Shown one piece after another: positions 61,033 through 64,000 of a stretch of DNA of 64,000 nt. The position numbers were made by a program, and so were the translations under genes. The DNA is from Cyanosarcina radialis HA8281-LM2. GTDB lineage: Bacteria > Cyanobacteriota > Cyanobacteriia > Cyanobacteriales > CCAP-1448. Positions within the stretch are counted from its first letter, which is position 1. Each line of letters starts with the position of its first letter. A model generated the notes under the pieces. That model saw only the letters and a program-made list of their open reading frames with translations. It ran no database searches and was not told the DNA's origin. The stretch covers positions 62,001 to 126,000 of the forward strand of contig JAHHHA010000011.1 of assembly GCA_019359615.1 (NCBI GenBank). Reading direction: 5' to 3'.

Positions 61033-61848
61033 ATGCCCTCACCGTTTCCAGGCATGGACCCCTATCTGGAGCAGCCTGCCTTCTGGTCTTCATTTAATAG
61101 CAGATTTATTGTGGCGATTGCTGATGCGATCGAACCGCAACTGTCTTCCCAATATTACGTAGAAGTTGAAACTCGAACTTATCAAAGCTATGACAGCGAC
61201 GAGAGCTTGCTAATTGGCATTCCAGATGCAGTGGTGTTTTCGAGTCAAGCCCATCCTGAAAACTCAGAGCAAATACAGGCTGAGAAGCCGTCAGTTGCCA
61301 CTGAGCCTCGCCCCCAACCAGTCAGCATCCCCATGCCGATAGCAGTTACCGAACGCTACCTAGAAGTGCGGGAGATGGTAACGGATAGAGCGATCGCGGC
61401 GATCGAACTGTTGTCGCCCAAGAACAAGCAAACTGGAGAGGGTCGCCTAGCTTATGAGAAAAAACGCCGAGCCATACTCAGTAGTGCCACGCATTTGGTG
61501 GAACTTGATTTGTTGCGTCGAGGTGAACCGATGCCGATCTTGGGAGTTAGTGCTGCTACCTGTTATCGAATTTTAGTTAGCCGCAGCCATCAGCGCCCCA
61601 GAGCCGATCTCTTTGGTATTGCCCTGCAACAACCGCTCCCTAGTTTCCCTATTCCTTTGAAACCAAACGATCGAGAGCCGCTCGTCCATTTGCAGGAGAT
61701 CTTTAATGGGGTGTACGATCGCGCTCGCTATACCAGCAGAATCGATTATCGCCAACCAGTGCCACCACCAGCACTGTTACCAACTGACCGAAATTGGGTT
61801 GAGGGATTATTAGCGCCGTTCCGAAGCAGGCAAGAAGACAAGAGTTAA
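61033..61848 (+). CDS. DUF4058 family protein
   Basis: The protein is about 271 residues and starts MPSPFPGMDPYLEQPAFWSS, the invariant opening of DUF4058, a family greatly expanded in filamentous cyanobacteria. The core AIELLSPKNKQTGEGRLAYE has an E-x-x-S-P-x-N-K pattern compatible with a nuclease-like fold. The function is unknown to me. The frame opens 12 codons earlier (60997), but the family start is clearly at 61033. Confidence 0.9.
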   Translation: MPSPFPGMDPYLEQPAFWSSFNSRFIVAIADAIEPQLSSQYYVEVETRTYQSYDSDESLLIGIPDAVVFSSQAHPENSEQIQAEKPSVATEPRPQPVSIPMPIAVTERYLEVREMVTDRAIAAIELLSPKNKQTGEGRLAYEKKRRAILSSATHLVELDLLRRGEPMPILGVSAATCYRILVSRSHQRPRADLFGIALQQPLPSFPIPLKPNDREPLVHLQEIFNGVYDRARYTSRIDYRQPVPPPALLPTDRNWVEGLLAPFRSRQEDKS

Positions 61849-61868
61849 CAATCGATCGGTCCAAATAC

Positions 61869-61898
61869 AGTAGGGGCGTAATGCATTACGCCCCTACT
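61869..61898. terminator. 30-bp perfect palindrome between convergent genes
   Basis: AGTAGGGGCGTAATG and CATTACGCCCCTACT are perfect inverted arms with no loop. Placed between the 3' ends of two convergent genes it could act as a bidirectional terminator. It is also a minimal member of the GTAGGGGCG repeat family. Confidence 0.55.
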
Positions 61899-61932
61899 AA
61901 CGCGCTATTGGGTTTTTACTACCCAGTCATAC

Positions 61933-63753
61933 CTAGAACTTAAAGGTAGTACGAATGACACCTTGATAGATATCGTCGTTGTTACTGTTGTGTTCGGGGT
62001 TGAGAATGACAATAATCCCTGGAGTAATTTCGATATTGTCAGTGAGGCGATAGCGATAAAAGCCCTCAATGTGGAACGAGGTATCGCTATCTTCGCGATC
62101 TGTAGTCAGAACGCCGTTAAACACTCTGCCATCAAAATCGCTGCTGGTGACTTTTGGTGGGATGCCAAAGACAAAGCCTAACAGGTTGCCTTTTTTACCC
62201 AAGTCAGGAAAGCCCAAGGTGACAGCAAAGTTGAACAGATCGGCACTAGCGCCATCGACTGCCTCTTCCGCATCTTCAACGCGAGCGTTGGTGAAACCGA
62301 CCCAACCGCCCAAGTTAACTTGCGGGGTGATGCGGAAATTAGCTTCTAAACCGAAATGATCGGCTGAGGTATCGACTGTATTGCCAAAAGGTCGCTGAGC
62401 GAAACCGCTACCAGTCGAACCCGTAAGATCGACGCTACCTGCTGGGTTAAAGGAGCGCACGTAGGTCAAGCCCAAGCCAATAGCATCTGAGGGTTTGATA
62501 TTCAATTGGGCCAGAGCCGCATAAGAGCCATTGAACAAACCCCCTACTCCGGGAGAAACTGCATCAGGATCGTTTGCTTGGTTGCCAGGTGTGGCATAAG
62601 CTAAAGATACGCCAATAGCATCGGTAAATTTGTAGTTCAGACCTACCCCAGCGCCATCGCGACTTTGGCGATAAATGGGACTGAAGCGACCGAACCGAGA
62701 AAGCGCCCCGCTAGAACCAGGTTCAAATAAAGGGCTAAAACTCTCTAAGGTGTCGTTCCACTCCATCCCAGTAGCTTCAACGAAGAGGGTACCTTGAGAA
62801 CCCAAGGGAGTGCGATATTGCAGTCGGCCGAGGACGACATCGTTCTGGTTGTCGCCGTCATATCCGACGCGAGCCATATTGGTGCCGCCTTCGTCTAGGT
62901 CGCGATAGAAAACATTACTCGTTGGGGTATTGCGGGCTTGCAGGCGAGTTCGCAAGCGGTCTTGACCCGTGAAGCTGGTGTCCAAGTTTAACCGCACCCG
63001 ATCGCTGAATATCCCTGGAGAGTTACGATCGTCGATCGTGTCAATATATGAAAATATAACTTCTCCAGCCAGCTTAGTAGTAGTGGAGAATTGATGAGCT
63101 TCTAAGAAGGAAACCCGACCTTCGAGGTTATCTACCCGACCGTTTAAGGCACTTAATTCGGTACGAAACTCTTCTACTAACCGTTGCAGGGCTTCAAAGT
63201 CTTCTTTAGTGACGAACTTCTCCCCTTGGGCTTCGATTAAGGCTTCGATTTGCCGCAAGCAAGCGTTCAACCCAGCAGCAAATTCATAACGCGATAATGA
63301 ACGCTGACCGCGATAAGTGCCATCGGGATAACCTACCAAACAACCGTATCTCTGCACTACCCGGTCTAAAGCTTCATATGCCCAGTCGGTCGGTTGCACG
63401 TCTCGAAACTGCGAGGCGTTAGTGATTTGCCCCATAGGGTTATCGCTACTGCTGGGATTGCCGTCGTTGGTGTAGCGCTCGATTTGCTCCAAGTTCTCGG
63501 TGTTCGCTGGAGCCGCTGGAGCCGGATCGGTTGTAGTCGTTTGAGAGACTAGCGTTGGTTGACGATTCTCTGGCCCGGCTGGGACAATTGCGGATCGGTT
63601 GGAAGAATCCCCTAAAGCGATCGATTCTTGACTTTGACCCGCTGTTACTGAGAGTTGAGTAGTTGGAGCAGCTAGGGTACTGCTAGCTAGCATTAATGAT
63701 GTACCGAACAAAGCCGGACACGCTTTCAGCGCGTTCCAAAGCAATTTGGACAT
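61933..63753 (-). CDS. Iron-uptake-type porin with SLH domain (OprB family)
   Basis: The protein has about 606 residues. ATG 63753 (MSKLLWNALKACPALFGTSL) has GAGGA ten bases upstream and gives a clean signal peptide ending near STLAAP. An upstream ATG at 63816 adds an unlikely leader. An SLH domain (DVQPTDWAYEALDRVVQRYG, SLSRYEFAAGLNACLRQ) that anchors to the cell wall follows. A short coiled coil and a C-terminal beta barrel come next, ending in Phe (YQGVIRTTFKF), as outer-membrane proteins do. This layout is that of the major cyanobacterial porins (SomA-like, iron uptake porin). Confidence 0.93.
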   Translation of the reverse strand: MSKLLWNALKACPALFGTSLMLASSTLAAPTTQLSVTAGQSQESIALGDSSNRSAIVPAGPENRQPTLVSQTTTTDPAPAAPANTENLEQIERYTNDGNPSSSDNPMGQITNASQFRDVQPTDWAYEALDRVVQRYGCLVGYPDGTYRGQRSLSRYEFAAGLNACLRQIEALIEAQGEKFVTKEDFEALQRLVEEFRTELSALNGRVDNLEGRVSFLEAHQFSTTTKLAGEVIFSYIDTIDDRNSPGIFSDRVRLNLDTSFTGQDRLRTRLQARNTPTSNVFYRDLDEGGTNMARVGYDGDNQNDVVLGRLQYRTPLGSQGTLFVEATGMEWNDTLESFSPLFEPGSSGALSRFGRFSPIYRQSRDGAGVGLNYKFTDAIGVSLAYATPGNQANDPDAVSPGVGGLFNGSYAALAQLNIKPSDAIGLGLTYVRSFNPAGSVDLTGSTGSGFAQRPFGNTVDTSADHFGLEANFRITPQVNLGGWVGFTNARVEDAEEAVDGASADLFNFAVTLGFPDLGKKGNLLGFVFGIPPKVTSSDFDGRVFNGVLTTDREDSDTSFHIEGFYRYRLTDNIEITPGIIVILNPEHNSNNDDIYQGVIRTTFKF

Positions 63754-64000
63754 AGTTATCGTTTCCTCACACCTAATTGGATTTAGCTTTAGTAAGCTTT
63801 CCAGCGTTATTCTCACTAGATTATCTTTCTCTACGAAAGTGGTAATTTACCTTAACCTAGTGTTGATTATATTTACTTATACCATTTACCCAAAAGAATG
63901 CAATAGATACCTCTTTTAATACTTACTTTTGCTATTTAATTATTTGTCACAAACATTTTTAGATTTGGTATTAAAAGTCACAATTTTGGATCGCGATCGA
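63754..64000. other. Upstream region of the porin gene
   Basis: AT-rich sequence to the window end. It must contain the porin promoter, but I recognise no -35/-10 pair or Fur-like box with confidence. Confidence 0.4.

Overview
The window is cyanobacterial chromosome. The evidence is ndhN (NDH-1 of thylakoids), ntcA, the reductase-thioredoxin fusion NTRC, a type IV pilin, an SLH-containing iron-uptake-type porin, sucrose-phosphate phosphatase, many cyanobacterial DUF families, and very frequent GCGATCGC (HIP1) octamers. The genus cannot be fixed from sequence alone. Genes lie on both strands in short runs typical of a filamentous or large-genome cyanobacterium, with many dispersed palindromic repeats and decayed insertion sequences.

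Layout. 1-5.2 kb: end of a peptide/nickel-type ABC permease, a YefM/YoeB-type toxin-antitoxin operon with a third small gene, then an NB-ARC/TPR (NLR-like) STAND protein next to a small helical protein. The two neighbours share a repeated Gly/Asn/Gln-rich motif, at the C-terminus of the small protein and the N-terminus of the NLR, which is the hallmark of bacterial amyloid-signalling cell-death pairs. 5.4-10.3 kb: fabI, ntcA, a DUF3084 coiled-coil protein and a zinc-independent MDR oxidoreductase. 10.4-13.5 kb: tRNA-Val, ilvA, and a chimeric ORF in which a duplicated ilvA 5' end is fused to a headless c-type cytochrome. 13.9-18.2 kb: a Rieske oxygenase, an alpha-oxoamine synthase (serine-palmitoyltransferase/KBL fold), an internally deleted DUF29 protein and a YghO-like GNAT, which may be a small lipid or amino-ketone pathway. 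18.2-29.9 kb: argF, lexA, an ampG-type permease flanked by IS982-type ends, comF, a tyrosine recombinase, a DUF1361 membrane protein, clpS, a solo tnpB with paired palindromes, and a SPINDLY/OGT-like glycosyltransferase beside pilA.

31-37 kb: NTRC followed by a transposon graveyard (IS4-, IS1634- and IS110-type remnants) that ends in a LuxR-type regulator lacking most of its HTH. 37-45 kb: MlaF/MlaD-type lipid-transport genes, a DUF2267 protein, a TacA/TacT-type toxin-antitoxin pair with candidate operators, a large hybrid sensor kinase and a cupin. 45-51 kb: glpK, a phosphoribosyltransferase, a GPH-type symporter, a methyltransferase remnant and sucrose-phosphate phosphatase. 51-58.9 kb: an IS110 fragment, a DUF2252 protein, pheS, surE, a group-4 glycosyltransferase, a DUF790 nuclease and ndhN. 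58.9-60.5 kb: a small decayed island downstream of tRNA-Trp (integrase remnant, unknown gene, truncated HigB-like toxin and HigA-like antitoxin). 60.5-64 kb: rplS, a DUF4058 protein and a large outer-membrane porin.

Most housekeeping genes are intact. The accessory material is notable for many in-frame deletions and fusions (LuxR, DUF29, cytochrome chimera, IS982, HigB). All functional statements come from reading the sequence and recalling families; no database search was run.
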